Below are positions 11,015 to 21,821 of a DNA stretch of 64,000 bases, one piece after another. The number at the start of each line of letters is the position of its first letter. Position 1 is the stretch's first letter. Origin of the DNA: Cherax quadricarinatus (lineage: Eukaryota; Arthropoda; Malacostraca; Decapoda; Parastacidae). Both the position numbers and the translations under genes were made by a program. The stretch lies in contig NC_091311.1 of the NCBI RefSeq assembly GCF_038502225.1, positions 33,741,296-33,805,295 of the forward strand, given 5' to 3'. The notes below the pieces were generated by a model. The model saw nothing but the letters and a program-made list of their open reading frames with translations, was not told the DNA's origin and did no database searches.

Positions 11015-11284
11015 CCCTTTCAGGGTCCGTGCCATAGATCTACGGCTATACGTTGAGGGTCCAAACCGTACATTTATGCCATGAACTCAGCTCACTCTGA
11101 TAAGCTGTGAGCGGTAAATTTGGGCCTAGATACAAGAGAATACATCTATTTGGTGTGTGTGCACCACATAAAACATATCCTGCAGCACACAGTGCATAAT
11201 GAGAGAAAAAAACCGAGACCGTAATTTTCGATTAAAATATCGACTTTGCAGTGTTCTTTTTTTTTTGTATGTTTTTTATAGTTG
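11015..11284 (+). mobile_element. Left end of a CCCTTTCAGGG-subfamily MITE
   Basis: TTAA (11011-11014) followed by CCCTTTCAGGGTCCGTGCC, with related interior ('cctgcagcacacagtgcata'). It stops at the TA before a Tigger terminus at 11287. Its right half is not found nearby. Confidence 0.65.
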
Positions 11285-11286
11285 TA

Positions 11287-11672
11287 CAGTGGACCCTCGA
11301 GTTTTGGCAGCATCGACTTGCGTGAAATCCGACTTTTGGCAAGTTTTTTTTGGCAAAATTTGGCCTCGAGTTTCGTGATGAGACTCGTGATTCGGCGACC
11401 ATCCAGTACCCGTCCACCCATCACCGTGCACACAAAGCCAGTCTCCCATGCCATTTACGCTTGGTGTGCCATTGTTTACCAACACGTGACCATCACTCCG
11501 CAGGTTCATACGTAATAATCCATTTTTTATTTTTATATGCATGTACAGTTATACCCACCTCAGTTTGGTTCCTTCAGTTTTGGACTAATTTTGGCTAATA
11601 ATTTCAAATTTCCAAATTCCCCCAACCTCGATTCTGCATAAGTCATTCCAATTTCTTTTCTCCTTTTATTTT
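11287..11672 (+). mobile_element. Tigger-like 5' end (CAGTGGACCCTCGAG)
   Basis: TA (11285-11286) then CAGTGGACCCTCGAGTTTTG and a 5' leader containing 'ttgtttaccaacacgtgacc', comparable to other Tigger leaders. It is cut by the piggyBac element at about 11677. No transposase frame is seen. Confidence 0.6.
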
Positions 11673-11676
11673 TTAA

Positions 11677-11930
11677 ACCCCTTTGACTGTCAAAAAGGGG
11701 CCCAATTTGAAGTTCCCCTGGTGTCAAAATATTAAAAAAAAATTATTTTCTTTAAAAAAATTTAAATTTTTTTGTTGTTTGCCCCCCAAAAATTTTCCCT
11801 CAGTATTTTCCGGATATAGAGGCATGGGTTTTGCAAAAAAACCCGGGCACAGGGCACGCCTTTCCCCCGGAAAAACTTTGTTTGTATTTGAAGGTTTTTT
11901 TTTCACTTTTTTTTTTTTTACATAACTTGG
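11677..11930 (-). other. piggyBac 3' region with suspect consensus
   Basis: It aligns by eye with the complement of 24400-24681, but many mixed stretches have become runs of a neighbouring base. An example is 'gttttgcaaaaaaacccggg' where sister copies have a varied sequence. This pattern fits a poor base-call or consensus segment better than natural divergence. Confidence 0.5.
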
Positions 11931-12125
11931 CCTGTGGAAAAGTAAGGAAGTACATATATACACTCGTTGAACAAACCAATAAACACAAAACATAATTATC
12001 AATATTTTTTAAAAACTTGTTTAAAAACAAACAATAAAAAAAATTTTTATTATATTGTTCTATAATATAAAACCAATATAAGTCATAACATACCCTAGAA
12101 GTTCTGTAGCTTGTGGAACTCTGTG

Positions 12126-12385
12126 ACATGGTGTATAAAAGGGGTGTTTCTTTTCACAAAAACATGGTGTCATACCAGGGGTTTTTTAACTCTCACACAT
12201 AAAACATGGTGTCATACACAGTGGTTTTACCCCCCTCCAAAAAACCCTGGTGTCATACAAAATGGTGTTTTACACCTAAACACAAAAACATTGTAACAAA
12301 AAAAGGTGTTTTACCTCCCCCACACAAAAACCCCAGTTTTTTACAATGGTTTTTTACACTCTCCCCAAAAAAATGGTGTGTGCAT
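12126..12385. repeat. Degenerate tandem repeat, about 42-44 bp x 6
   Basis: Six imperfect units, each with 'catggtgtcata' followed by a 'ggttttttacac' part and a C/A-rich spacer. The unit resembles the 'ggtgtttcacacttctcaaa' stretch on the complement of the piggyBac C-terminal region, so it probably arose from transposase coding DNA. Confidence 0.6.
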
Positions 12386-13059
12386 TTTTTTGAATTTTTT
12401 TTGTGCAAAGAAAAACCCCTCTCTAGCATTTTTCTTAAATATTGCGGCAGTTGTTTATTGTTACCCTAGGTAAATGGTCTTTCACCCTTCCTTCTAATTT
12501 CCTTCATTCCTTTCCTACCTGGAACCTGGGGGGCATTCCACCTCTCTTCCTACATTCCTTATCTGTCCTTTTATTTTTTCCTTCCTTTCTTTATCCTTTT
12601 CATTCACTTCCCCTTCTTGCTTCGGGCTATAATATATATACACATATATAGTCACTAGATACTTTCATAAAACTGCTATTATCCCCCTTCATCAAGCTTT
12701 TTCTTGTGTGCAGTGTGTGGCTTATAATTGTTTAGTCAGGGTGGGCAGCTGTCAAAAGACATATTGTCCATTAGTCACCCTACCCCTTCAAAACAAGGGG
12801 GTAGTCTTTTCCCCCCTCCATTCTATCAAATTATCTTTCCCCCCTCATTCTACTCTTTTAAATCTGTCTCTCTTTCTCTTTTTATCTATCTCTGTCTCAC
12901 AAATTTAAAAAATACAACTTCATGTGGTTTTCCTAGGATAACCCAAAAAAACAGACAAATCTATCTCTTGAAGATGTGGTAAAATGATGACCATCTTTTG
13001 GCTCTCTCTGAGACAGGCTGACGGATGGGCGGGGTTTTGAACGAAAAAAGAAGACGACA
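12386..13059. other. Pyrimidine-rich spacer, no gene
   Basis: C/T-biased sequence with one SINE-tail scrap ('cctaggataacccaaaaaaa' near 12931). I see no coding region, RNA gene or terminal repeat. Confidence 0.5.
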
Positions 13060-14370
13060 AATGTTTGGTCTTCTTCTTTTTCTTCCCCTTTTTCTTCTTC
13101 TTCTTCTTTTCTTCTTCTTTTTTTTTTCTTTTTTTTCTTTCTTCTTCTTCTTTTTCTTTTTCCTTCTTCTTCTTCTCCTCCTTCTTCTTTTTCCCCTCTT
13201 TTTCTTCTCCTCCCTTTTTCTTTTCTCCTTTTCTTCTTCTCCTCCTTCTTCTTCTTTTTCCTTTCTTCTTCTCCTCCTTCTTCTTCTTCTCCTCCTTCTT
13301 CTTCTTTCTCCTCCTTTTCTTCTTCTCCCCCCTTTCCCTTTTTTTTCTCCTCCTTCTTCTTCCCTCCTCCTTCTTCTTCTTCTCCTCCTTCTTCTTCTTC
13401 TCCTCCTTCCTTCTTCTCCCCCTTCTTCTTCTTCTCCCCCCTTTTCTTCTCCTCCTTTTTCTTCTCCTCCTCCCTTTTTCTCCCCCTCCCTTTTTCTTCT
13501 CCCCTCCTTCTTCTTCTCCTCCCCCTCCTTCTTCTTCTCCTCCTCCTTCTTCTTCTCCTCCTCCTTTTTTTTCTCCTCTCCTTCCCCTTTCCTCCTTCTT
13601 CTTCTTCTCCTCCTTTTCTTCTTCTCCCCCTTCTTCTTTTTCTCCTTCTTCTTTTCTCCTCCTTCTTCTTCTTCTCCTCCTTCTTCTTCCTTTCCTCCTC
13701 CTTTTTTTTCTTCCTCTTTCTTCTTTTCTCCTCCTTCTTCTTCTTCTCCTCCTTCTTCTTCTTTTTCCCCTTTTCTTCTCCCCCTTCTTCTTCCTCCTCC
13801 TTCTTCTTTTTCCTCCTCCTTTTTTTTCTCCTCCTTTTTTCCTCCCCCTTCTTCTTCTTCTCCTCCTTCTTCTTCTTCTCCTCCTTCTTCTTTTCTCCTT
13901 CTTCTTCTTTTCCTTTTCTTCTTCTCCTCCCTTTTTTTCTTCTCCTCCTTTTCTCCTCCTTCTTCTCCTCCTTCTTTCCTCCTTCTTCTCATCCCTTCTT
14001 CCCCCCTTCTTCTCCTCCTTCCCCCTTTCCTCCTCCTCCTCCCTCCCTCCTTCCTCCTCCCTCCCTCCTTCCTCCTCCCTCCCTCCTTCCTCCTCCTCCC
14101 TCCTTCCTCCTCCTCCCTCCTTCTTCCTCCCTCCCTCCTTCCTCCTCCTCCCTCCTTCCTCCTCCTCCCTCCTCCTCCCTCCCACCTCCTCCCTCCTTCT
14201 TCCTCCGCCCTCCTTCTTCCTCCTCCCTCCTCCCTCCTTCTTCCTCCTCCCTCCTTCTTCCTCCTCCCTCCTTCCTCCTCCTCCCTCCTTCCTCCTCCTC
14301 CCTCCTTCCTTCCTCTTCCTCCTTCCTTCCTCCTCCTCTTCTTCCCCCTCCTCCTCCTCCTCCTCCATTG
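13060..14370. repeat. 1.3-kb polypyrimidine array (CTT/CTC/CCT)
   Basis: An almost pure C/T strand made of CTT, CTC and CCT triplets plus short homopolymers. The left part is richer in CTTCTT and the right part in CTCCCTCCTTC units of about 11-13 bp. The very long Glu/Lys/Arg/Gly frames on the minus strand, and Leu/Ser/Phe/Pro on the plus, come from composition alone. Such mirror-like homopurine tracts can form triplex DNA. Confidence 0.95.
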
Positions 14371-14500
14371 CTTTTGGTCTCAAACTCCTCGAAATCATGA
14401 AATTGATCTTCATTGACACTTCCATCGTGTTAGAGCATCACTTGGGAAGAGAAGAGTCCCAGATTTGCAGGGAAGTCACATATTTCTTACCGCTAGACAT
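14371..14500 (-). pseudogene. piggyBac transposase N-terminal scrap
   Basis: On the minus strand a start near 14500 reads 'MSSGKKYVTSLQIWDSSLP', followed within a short distance by a stop or frame change, then 'FETKSN' and a Gly/Glu run where GGA repeats begin. Its place just inside the left terminus fits the beginning of a piggyBac transposase, but I cannot confirm it by motif. Confidence 0.4.
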
Positions 14501-14720
14501 GCTGAAAAAGGACGACTGAAATGGTATTCCCACAATGCACCACTGGCTCCCCGATTTTTTTTATATGGTGCACACTGACCATGGAGACCCATTCTCTCAC
14601 ATGTGGGCCTACCAGCTTTCTCCTGCTTGATTTGAAGCCGCTAGAATTTATGCGTATAGATACGTCAAACACGGTATCTCCTATGACTTACATATATGAC
14701 CGCGACAGTCAAAGGGTTAA

Positions 14721-15029
14721 CCTGCTTACTTTTAGCCCTAGCCATGATTCCAATGAATAAAAGAAATGCTTCTCATTATGTAAAGCACCTACACAGTACA
14801 TCATCCATTAAAGATAAGGTGGCTTTGAAGCCACTGTCGGTTGTCATGAGTTCAGTCTCATGAAGCAGGAGAATGTGCTTTATTATTACGCTAATATCAA
14901 CACTACAGCTTATTTGCCTATCACAATTGATCTAATATGACATAAGAAACAATATAAATAACATAAAACATGTTAAATACTCCAGAATGAATAATATTTG
15001 GCATAACACCGAGCAGTTCGACAGAGTTA
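14721..15029. other. Relic of a Tigger-like interior
   Basis: The stretch 'gcttatttgcctatcacaat' to 'aatataaataacataa' recurs at 45057-45130, 45250-45315 and, reversed, near 48640-48710. No gene or terminus is present. Confidence 0.45.
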
Positions 15030-15033
15030 TTAA

Positions 15034-16101
15034 CCCTTTGAGGGTTTCGGACATACTAGTACGGCTTACGACCCAGGGTTTTTGACGTACTAGTACGCCT
15101 AAATTCTAGCGCCCTCAAATCTAGTGGGAGAAAGCTGGTAGGCCTTCATATGAAAGAATGGATCTATGTGGTCAGTGTGCACAGTCTAAAAAAAATCCTG
15201 CAGCACAAAGTGCATAATGAGAAAAAAAAACTTTGACCATTTTTTTGGAATAAAACAGCGACTTTGCACTGTATTTTCGTATGGTATTTATTGTTGTATT
15301 CTAGTTTTCTTGGTCTCATTTTATAGAATGGAAGACATACTACAGAAATTGAGATGATTTTGACTGGTTTTACAGTGAAAGATACCTTGAAATTGAGCTC
15401 AAAGTGGCAGAAATGTTCGATTTTTACCAAATTTCAAAAGTAAACAAATCGTGCCAAGCATGCAATACACGTCAACTGGTGAGTCTAATATTCTTTTACA
15501 AGTGCACCAATAATATTTATACCATTTTTTACACTAATGCAGTAGTCTGCATAACAGTAAATCTTATATTTTTTGTGAGTATAAAAATTCAAAGTGGATA
15601 ACAAAAGAATATAAGAGGGGCCTTGAGACGTGACTAATGACCAGAGAAAATGTCATTTTAGTGCCAGGAATGTCTTTCTTGTTTATTCTGGACCCTATTC
15701 GGAAATTGGCATCTTTTGAAATTTGTGTGAAATTGGCAAAATTGCTAAATTCTGACCACTGTACTGGATAGTTGAATTTCATAAATGGGTGGTTTCTTGC
15801 ACCCATTCGATAGAAAAAATGGAGTTCTAGCGAAATATTCATGTTTTTTTGTCGACTAGTACAGTGGAATTGGCCGAAAATGGGGCTCAAAGTGGGCAAA
15901 ATCGCCGATGCGTAAAAATCGCCGAGACCGCTAACTTTGCGAGAGCATAATTCCGTAAGTTTTCCATCAAATTTCAAACTTTTGGTGTCCTTATGATCGG
16001 GAAAAGATTCTCTATCTTTTCATAAGAGAAAATAATTTTTTTTTTAAATTTGGCCGACCCTGAGAACGAGTTTCGGAGAGGGCCTGTCGACCCTCAAAGG
16101 G
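15034..16101 (+). mobile_element. piggyBac-type MITE, complete (1068 bp)
   Basis: TTAA at 15030-15033 and 16102-16105. Ends CCCTTTGAGGGTTTCGGAC and ...GTCGACCCTCAAAGGG form an inverted pair. It is non-coding. It is the reference copy for the GAGGG-ended subfamily. Confidence 0.92.
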
Positions 16102-16239
16102 TTAAGAGGATATGGTAAACAAATACCATTCTCCTCTCCCTGTCTTGGTGGCTTATATTAGAGAAAAAGGAGTATAGCACAGGGATATGATATACATTCG
16201 TACTCCACCATAAACATGAAACAAAAAAGTTATTTTCTC

Positions 16240-16560
16240 TCTATAGATTATCACACATAGCAGCCTATGTGTAGAGAACCTAGGATAACCCCAAAAAAGC
16301 CAACGTGCCTTATTTTTAGTACCTGGCTTGGATTAGCCATATATGATTTTTGGTAAATATTCGATTCCCAGCCAGGGTAGAAACATTAAGCATGTTTCTT
16401 TACACCTGTTGTCTATGTTTACCCATCAGTAAATGGGTACCTGGGTGTTAGCCGACTAGTGTGGGTGTTATCGTGGGACACTGACCTAATTTTCTTGAAA
16501 TACTCAGCGTAACAAGTGCCTTTCTATATAGTAGTATGTCACTCGTATTGTAGACAGAGA
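16240..16560. mobile_element. SINE fragments
   Basis: A minus-strand tail piece (16245-16320, 'agagaacctaggataacccc') is followed by a plus-strand tRNA-derived body with 'ttcgattcccagcc' at 16361, 'tttacacctgttgtc' and 'gggtacctgggtgtta', as in the SINE at 1075-1380. It is diverged. Confidence 0.65.
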
Positions 16561-16685
16561 CCCTTGTATTGTAGATAGTCTTAATGACCCTCATGTAGTA
16601 GTCTTTTTAGTATGATAATAAGATGTTATCTTCATTATAGAATAATACGAAAATATTATAACATTTATATTATAATAATAAGGTA

Positions 16686-16830
16686 AAAGGACTCCAATGG
16701 AAATAAGTCACTGTGTCTGACTTTTTTGGGTTATCCTAGGTTCTCTACACATATGCTGCTATGTATGATAATTCTATGTAACTGTATTTGTGTATACCTG
16801 AATAAACTTACTTACTTACTGATGTCAGCT
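16686..16830 (+). mobile_element. SINE 3' tail
   Basis: Starts at 'aaaaggactccaatggaaat' and ends 'ctgaataaacttacttactt', matching 48310-48440. It ends in a (TTAC)n-like tail. Confidence 0.65.
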
Positions 16831-16869
16831 AGGCCTGTATATCTTGTACACGTACATGTAGTAAATAAA

Positions 16870-16871
16870 GA

Positions 16872-16908
<37 letters not shown>
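16870..16908. repeat. (ATT)n microsatellite
   Basis: About 12 ATT units directly abutting the 5' truncation point of the RTE LINE. Confidence 0.9.
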
Positions 16909-16909
<1 letters not shown>

Positions 16910-16910
16910 T

Positions 16911-18000
16911 ATGGATTTGGAAAAGGCGTATGACAGGGTGGATAGGGGGGCAATGTGGCAGATGTTGCAGGTGTATGGTTTAGGAGGTAGGTTACTGAAA
17001 GCAGTGAAGAGTTTTTACGAGGATAGTGAGGCTCAAGTTAGAGTATGTAGGAAAGAGGGAAATTATTTCCCAGTAAAAGTAGGCCTTAGACAAGGATGTG
17101 TGATGTCACCGTGGTTGTTTAATATATTTATAGATGGGGTTGTAAGAGAAGTAAATGCGAGGGTCTTGGCAAGAGGCGTGGAGTTAAAAGATAAAGAATC
17201 ACACAAAGTGGGAGTTGTCACAGTTGCTCTTTGCTGATGACACTGTGCTCTTGGGAGATTCTGAAGAGAAGTTGCAGAGATTGGTGGATGAATTTGGTAG
17301 GGTGTGCAAAAGAAGAAAATTAAAAGTGAATACAGGAAAGAGTAAGGTTATGAGGATAACAAAAAGATTAGGTGATGAAAGATTGGATATCAGATTGGAG
17401 GGAGAGAGTATGGAGGAGGTGAATGTATTCAGATATTTGGGAGTGGACGTGTCAGCGGATGGGTCTATGAAATATGAGGTGAATCATAGAATTGATGAGG
17501 GGGAAAGGGTGAGTGGTGCACTTAGGAGTCTGTGGAGACAAAGAACTTTGTCCTTGGAGGCAAAGAGGGGAATGTATGAGAGTATAGTTTTACCAATGCT
17601 CTTATATGGGTGTGAAGCATGGGTGATGAATGTTGCAGTGAGGAGAAGGCTGGAGGCAGTGGAGATGTCATGTCTGAGGGCAATGTGTGGTGTGAATATA
17701 ATGCAGAGAATTCGTAGTTTGGAAGTTAGGAGGAGGTGCAGGATTACCAAAACTGTTGTCCAGAGGGCTGAGGAAGGGTTGTTGAGGTGGTTCGGACATG
17801 TAGAGAGAATGGAGCAAAACAGAGTGACTTCAAGAGTGTATAAGTCTGTAGTGGAAGGAAGGCGGGGTAGGGGTCGGCCTAGGAAAGGTTGGAGGGAGGG
17901 GGTAAAGGAGGTTTTGTGTGCGAGGGGCTTGGACTTCCAGCAGGCATGCGTGAGCGTGTTTGATACGAGTGAATGGAGACAAATGGTTTTTAATACTTGA
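16911..18000 (+). pseudogene. RTE reverse transcriptase, C-terminal two-thirds
   Basis: The product would be the RT of an RTE-clade LINE. The first frame gives 'MDLEKAYDRVDRGAMWQML', with the first catalytic Asp block, then 'GLRQGCVMSPWLFNIFIDG'. Near 17203-17215 two bases are missing compared with the expected '...VGELSQLL', which shifts the frame. The second frame carries 'QLLFADDTVLLG' with the catalytic pair, 'FRYLGVDVSADGS', 'LLYGCEAWVMN', 'LEAVEMSCLRAMCG' and 'LRWFGHVERM', to a stop at 17998-18000. Endonuclease and N-terminus are absent. The shift and truncation make it a dead copy. Confidence 0.9.
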
Positions 18001-18240
18001 CGTGCTGTTGGAGTGTGAGCAAAGTAACATTTATGAAGGGGTTCAGGGAAACCGGCAGGCCGGACTTGAGTCCTGGAGATGGGAAGTACAGTGCCTGCAC
18101 TCTGAAGGAGGGGTATTAATGTTGCAGTTTAAAAACTGTAGTGTAAAGCACCCTTCTGGCAAGACAGTGATGGAGTGAATGATGGTGAAAGTTTTTCTTT
18201 TTCGGGCCACCCTGCCTTGGTGGGAATCGGCCAGTGTGAT
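16911..18240 (+). mobile_element. RTE-type LINE, 5'-truncated
   Basis: Starts inside the reverse transcriptase and runs through the C-terminus and a 3' UTR with 'gggccaccctgccttggtgg', ending in an AATAAAATAAAA tail. The same 3' UTR is found reversed at 36206, 45825, 56840, 59826 and 60336, so this is an abundant family. Confidence 0.85.
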
Positions 18241-18249
18241 AATAAAATA

Positions 18250-19437
18250 AAATTATATTATTGTTATTATTTTCTCAGTTGTTTGTTGGGTTATCTTATT
18301 CAAACTTGGGCAATGTATGATGGAAAGATACTTCTTCACGTACACCAAAAATGAAAGAAATCAGACCATAAATAGCGGAGTTCACTTCTCAGCCATTAGC
18401 GGCCGCTTAGCGGTATATTTTTGTATGGTTATGGTTATATTCTCATTTTTTCGGTCTCATTTGATAGAATGAAAGATATATTACAGAAATAGATATGATT
18501 CTGATTGCTTTCATGATGAAAAGTACCTTGAAATTGCGCTCACAGTAGCGAAAATGTTCTATTCTTTAGCGAAGCTCAAGAGTAAACAAATGACGTCACC
18601 GTCCAATTCCTGTCAGCCTGCCAGTCTAAATTCCAGTATGGAGTCAAGAATGGATTGACATTATTTATACAATTATTACAATAATGCAGTAGTCTGCATA
18701 ACAGTAAATCCTTTATTTTTTTTTGTGAATAAAAATTCCAAATGGTAAGCAAGAGTAATATAAGAGGGGCCTGTAGCCATGACTAATGAACAGAGAAAAT
18801 GTTATTTTAGTGCCAGGAATGTCTGCACTGTTTATTCTGGACCCTATTTTGAAATTGGCATCTGTTGAAATTTGTGTGAAATCGGCCAAATTGCCAATTT
18901 CTGACCACTTTATTGGGTAGTTGAAATAAGTGAATGGGCAGTTTCTTGTACTCAGTTGACAGACTAGAAGTAAATAAGTTTATTCAGGTATACACAAATA
19001 CAGTTACATAAATTATCATACATAGCAATGTATGTATAGAGAACCTAGGATAACCCAGAAAAGTCAGACAAAGTGACTTATTTCCAGCACCTGGCTTGGG
19101 CTTGCCATATATGATTTTTGGTAAATATTTTTTTTTTCTCGGTTGTTTGTTGGTCTATCTCATTGAAACTTGGGCAATGTATGATGGAAAGATGCTTCTT
19201 AATGTACAACAAAAATAAAAATGACGGACAATAAATAAGGGAGTTCACTTCTCAGCCATTAGCCACCTCTTTGCAGTATATTTTTGTATGGTTTTTATGG
19301 TTGTATTCTCATTTTTTGGACTCATTTGATATAATGGAAGATATATTACAGAAATAGACATGATTTTGATTGCTTTCATGACGAAAAGTACCTTGAAATT
19401 GAGCTCAAAGTAGCGGAAATGTTCGATTTTTGCCGGT
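18250..19437 (+). mobile_element. Two partial MITE copies in tandem with a SINE tail between
   Basis: A segment 'acttgggcaatgtatgatgg' occurs at 18305 and again at 19167. Each time it is followed by 'gttcacttctcagccattag' and the 'gatagaatg..agatatattacag' block of the piggyBac MITE. Between them is a minus-strand SINE tail (18966-19090). The second copy is cut at 'gccggtgtt' (19437) by a LINE. Confidence 0.6.
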
Positions 19438-20688
19438 GTTCAATTCAAAGTTTATTCTCTATAAAGATTACAATGTTGAATTTACAGAATTTGGTTGTTG
19501 TGTGGTTTACATGTAGTTAAATAATGATTACTGAGTGTACCACTAGAACGCCTAGCATGGCTAGGCATTTCGGGCAGACTTAGTTTAATTCTTTATTTTA
19601 AAATATTACAAATTATGAGGTAAGTTGGTATTATGGCTAAGTGACTAAATACTAGTTTGTGAGTTTAGCAATGTGAATGCTTTTGTTTTGGCACAGTACA
19701 TAGTTTCAGTATTGGAGTATCATAGGATTCATTATTTTAAGACTGAGATTAATATTTCTGTTTATGGTCAAATGGGTGAGTGAGTGTAAGTGTGAACCAC
19801 CAGGTGGTATTCATGTAGTTAGTTGATGGGGTTTATCAGGGAGATAAGATGTTTTCTAATGGTAGTTTTGAAGGTGATGAATGTGTCTGCAGTTCTAGAG
19901 TTCTCAGGTAGGGTGTTCCAGATTTTAGGGCCTTTGACATACATTGAATTTTTGTAAAGGTTTAGTCGGACATGGGGAATGTCGTAGAGATGTTTGTGTC
20001 TGGTGTTATGCCTGTGGGTTCTGTCACAACTATCAAGAAAGCATTTTAGGTCAAGGTTGATATTGGAGTTTAAGGTCCTGTAGATGTAGATTGCACAGTA
20101 GTAAGTGTGGATGTACTGAACAGGGAGTAAGTTTAGATCTATGAAGAGTGGGGGGGGGTGTTGCCAGGGATGGGATTTAGTGATTATTCTTACTGCAGTT
20201 TTTTGGGTTATTATTGGCTTTAGGTGTGTTGCTGCAGTTGATCCCCAAGCACAAGTGAGGTATGGATAAATAAATGAGTGGTATAGTGTGAGAAGGGCAT
20301 TTTGCGGCACGTAGTATCGTATCTTGGAGAGGATCCCAACTGTTTTGGATACTTTTTTCGTTATGTGTTGGATATGGGTGCTGAAATTCAGGTTGTTGTC
20401 AAGGTATAGGCCTAGGAATTTGCCCTCATTATGTCTGGTAATTAGAGTGTTGTCGATCTTAATGTTAATTTGTGCATCTCCTGCTCTGCTACCAAACATA
20501 ATATAGTAGGTTTTGTCAGTGTTAAGCGTAAGTTTATTGGCTGTCATCCAAGTTGATATTTTGATCAGCTCCTCGTTAACAATGGTGTTGAGGGTGGCAA
20601 GATTAGGGTGAGAGATGACATAAGTCGTGTCGTCAGCAAAAAGAATGGGTTTCAGGTGTTGGGATACGTTTGAAAGATCATTGATGTA
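19438..20688 (-). mobile_element. CR1/Jockey-type LINE (family B), 5' truncated
   Basis: Its 3' end lies at 19438 ('caattcaaagtttattctct', the complement of the tail at 48215-48236). It continues in reverse through the 3' UTR and RT C-terminus to 20688, where a Tigger begins. LINE sequence is not resumed after that Tigger (22955). Confidence 0.85.
19819..20688 (-). pseudogene. LINE family B reverse transcriptase, C-terminal part
   Basis: From the Tigger boundary the frame is open through 'LFADDTTYVISHPNLATLN' and 'MTANKLTLNTDKTYYIMFGS', then 'GKFLGLYLDNNLNFSTHIQH', 'ACAWGSTAATHLK', and 'YVKGPKIWNTLPEN' to a stop at 19819-19821. 'FADDT' retains both catalytic Asp. Compared with the copy at 47109 it has lost a few residues (YPYLT-CAWGS, and ITQ-KTAVRI). 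It lacks the RT N-terminus and endonuclease and is not functional. Confidence 0.9.
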
Positions 20689-20956
20689 CAGTGGACCCCC
20701 GCATACCGTTGGCCTTACATAACGTTAAATCCGCATACCGCTACATTTTATCGCTAAGATTTTGCCTCGCATACCGCTAAGAAACCCGCTCAATGCTGTT
20801 CGTCCGAGACACGTCTATGTGCGGCCTGAGCCACGCTCACGTTTCGCCGGTGGCATTGTTTACCAGCCAGCCTCCGCGGTAACATCCAAGCATACAATCG
20901 GAACATTTTGTATTATTACAGTGTTTTTGGTGATTTTATCTGCAAAATAAGTGACC

Positions 20957-21661
20957 ATGGGCCCCAAGAAAGCTTCTAGTGCCAACCCTACAGCAATAAG
21001 GGTGAGAATTACTATAGAGATGAAGAAAAAGATCATTGATAAGTATGAAAGTGGAGTGCGTGTCTCCGAGCTGGCCAGGTTGTATAATAAACCCCAATCA
21101 ACCATCGCTACTATTGGTGGTACAGCTGCTGCTGCTGCTGTACCACCGTCAGCTGCTGCTGCTGCTGCACTGTCAGCTGCTGCTGCTGCTGTAGCACTGT
21201 CAGCTGCTGCTGCTGTTGTACCACCATCAGCTGCTGCTGCTGCTGCTGCTGTAGTACCGTCTGCTGCTGCTGTAGTACCGTCTGCTGCTGCTGTAGCATC
21301 GTCTGCTGCTGCTGTAGCACTGTCAGCTGCTGCTGCTGCTGTACCACGGTCAGCTGCTGCTGTAGTACCGTCTGCTGCTGCTGTAGCATCGTCTGCTGCT
21401 GCTGTAGCATCGTCTGCTGCTGCTGTAGCACTGTCAGCTGCTGCTGCTGCTGTACTACCGTCAGCTGCTGCTGCTGTAGTACCGTTTGCTGCTGCTGTAG
21501 CATCGTCTGCTGCTGCTGTAGCACTGTCAGCTGCTGCTGCTGCTGCTGCTGCTGTAGCACAGTTGTTGGTGTGGCTTATTGAGAATACCAAGAAACAATT
21601 AACCCCAGAGGATTTGCCACCCAGGATAACCCAAAAAAGTGTGTCATCGAAGACTGTCTAA
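20957..21661 (+). pseudogene. Tigger transposase N-terminus fused in frame to alanine-rich repeat
   Basis: The ATG at 20957 has the same 'gtgaccATGG' context as the full transposase. Residues 1-53 keep the first HTH ('RVRITIEMKKKIIDKYESGV...SELARLYNKPQSTIATI'). From 21117 to about 21559 a GCT-rich tract inserts roughly 148 residues of Ala/Val/Ser/Pro built from 7-residue units such as AAAVASS (21 bp). The frame then returns to 'LLVWLIENTKKQL', matching residues 87-94 of the 596-aa protein, runs into SINE DNA and stops at 21661. The catalytic domain is missing. It is unusual that the repeat keeps the reading frame on both sides. Confidence 0.75.
21117..21559. repeat. 21-bp GCT-rich minisatellite
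   Basis: Units of the type 'gctgctgctgtagcatcgtc' plus one base, with variants carrying 'gtaccgtct', 'gcactgtca' and 'ccaccatca'. It replaces about 34 codons of transposase between the two helix-turn-helix regions. Confidence 0.9.
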
Positions 21662-21821
21662 CTTATTTCCATTGGGGTCCTTAATCTTGTCTCCCAGGAT
21701 GCAACCCACACCAGTCGACTAACACCCAGGTGAACAGGGAAAAACGCCTGGAACTAGAGCTCATATTGGTGAATTTAAAGCCAGCAAAGGTTGGTTTGAG
21801 AGATTTAAGAATCGCTGTTGC

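Larger units (their letters stand above)
11677..14716 (-). mobile_element. piggyBac element with interior of low-complexity sequence
   Basis: TTAA at 11673-11676 and at 14717-14720. The inner ends are 'cccctttgactgtc' and 'gcgacagtcaaaggg'. On the minus strand it starts with the normal left end (14716 to about 14520), continues into a short N-terminal coding segment, then becomes a 1.3-kb purine/pyrimidine array (13060-14370), a degenerate 42-bp repeat (12126-12385), and the 3' region with the last transposase codons near 12100-12130. About 3.0 kb overall. Confidence 0.65.

Noticed and set aside
12920..14519. Very long Glu/Lys/Arg-rich (minus) and Leu/Ser/Pro-rich (plus) open frames
   Set aside because: They fall on an almost pure C/T array in which stops cannot easily occur; several frames on both strands are open at once and there is no start or domain signal.
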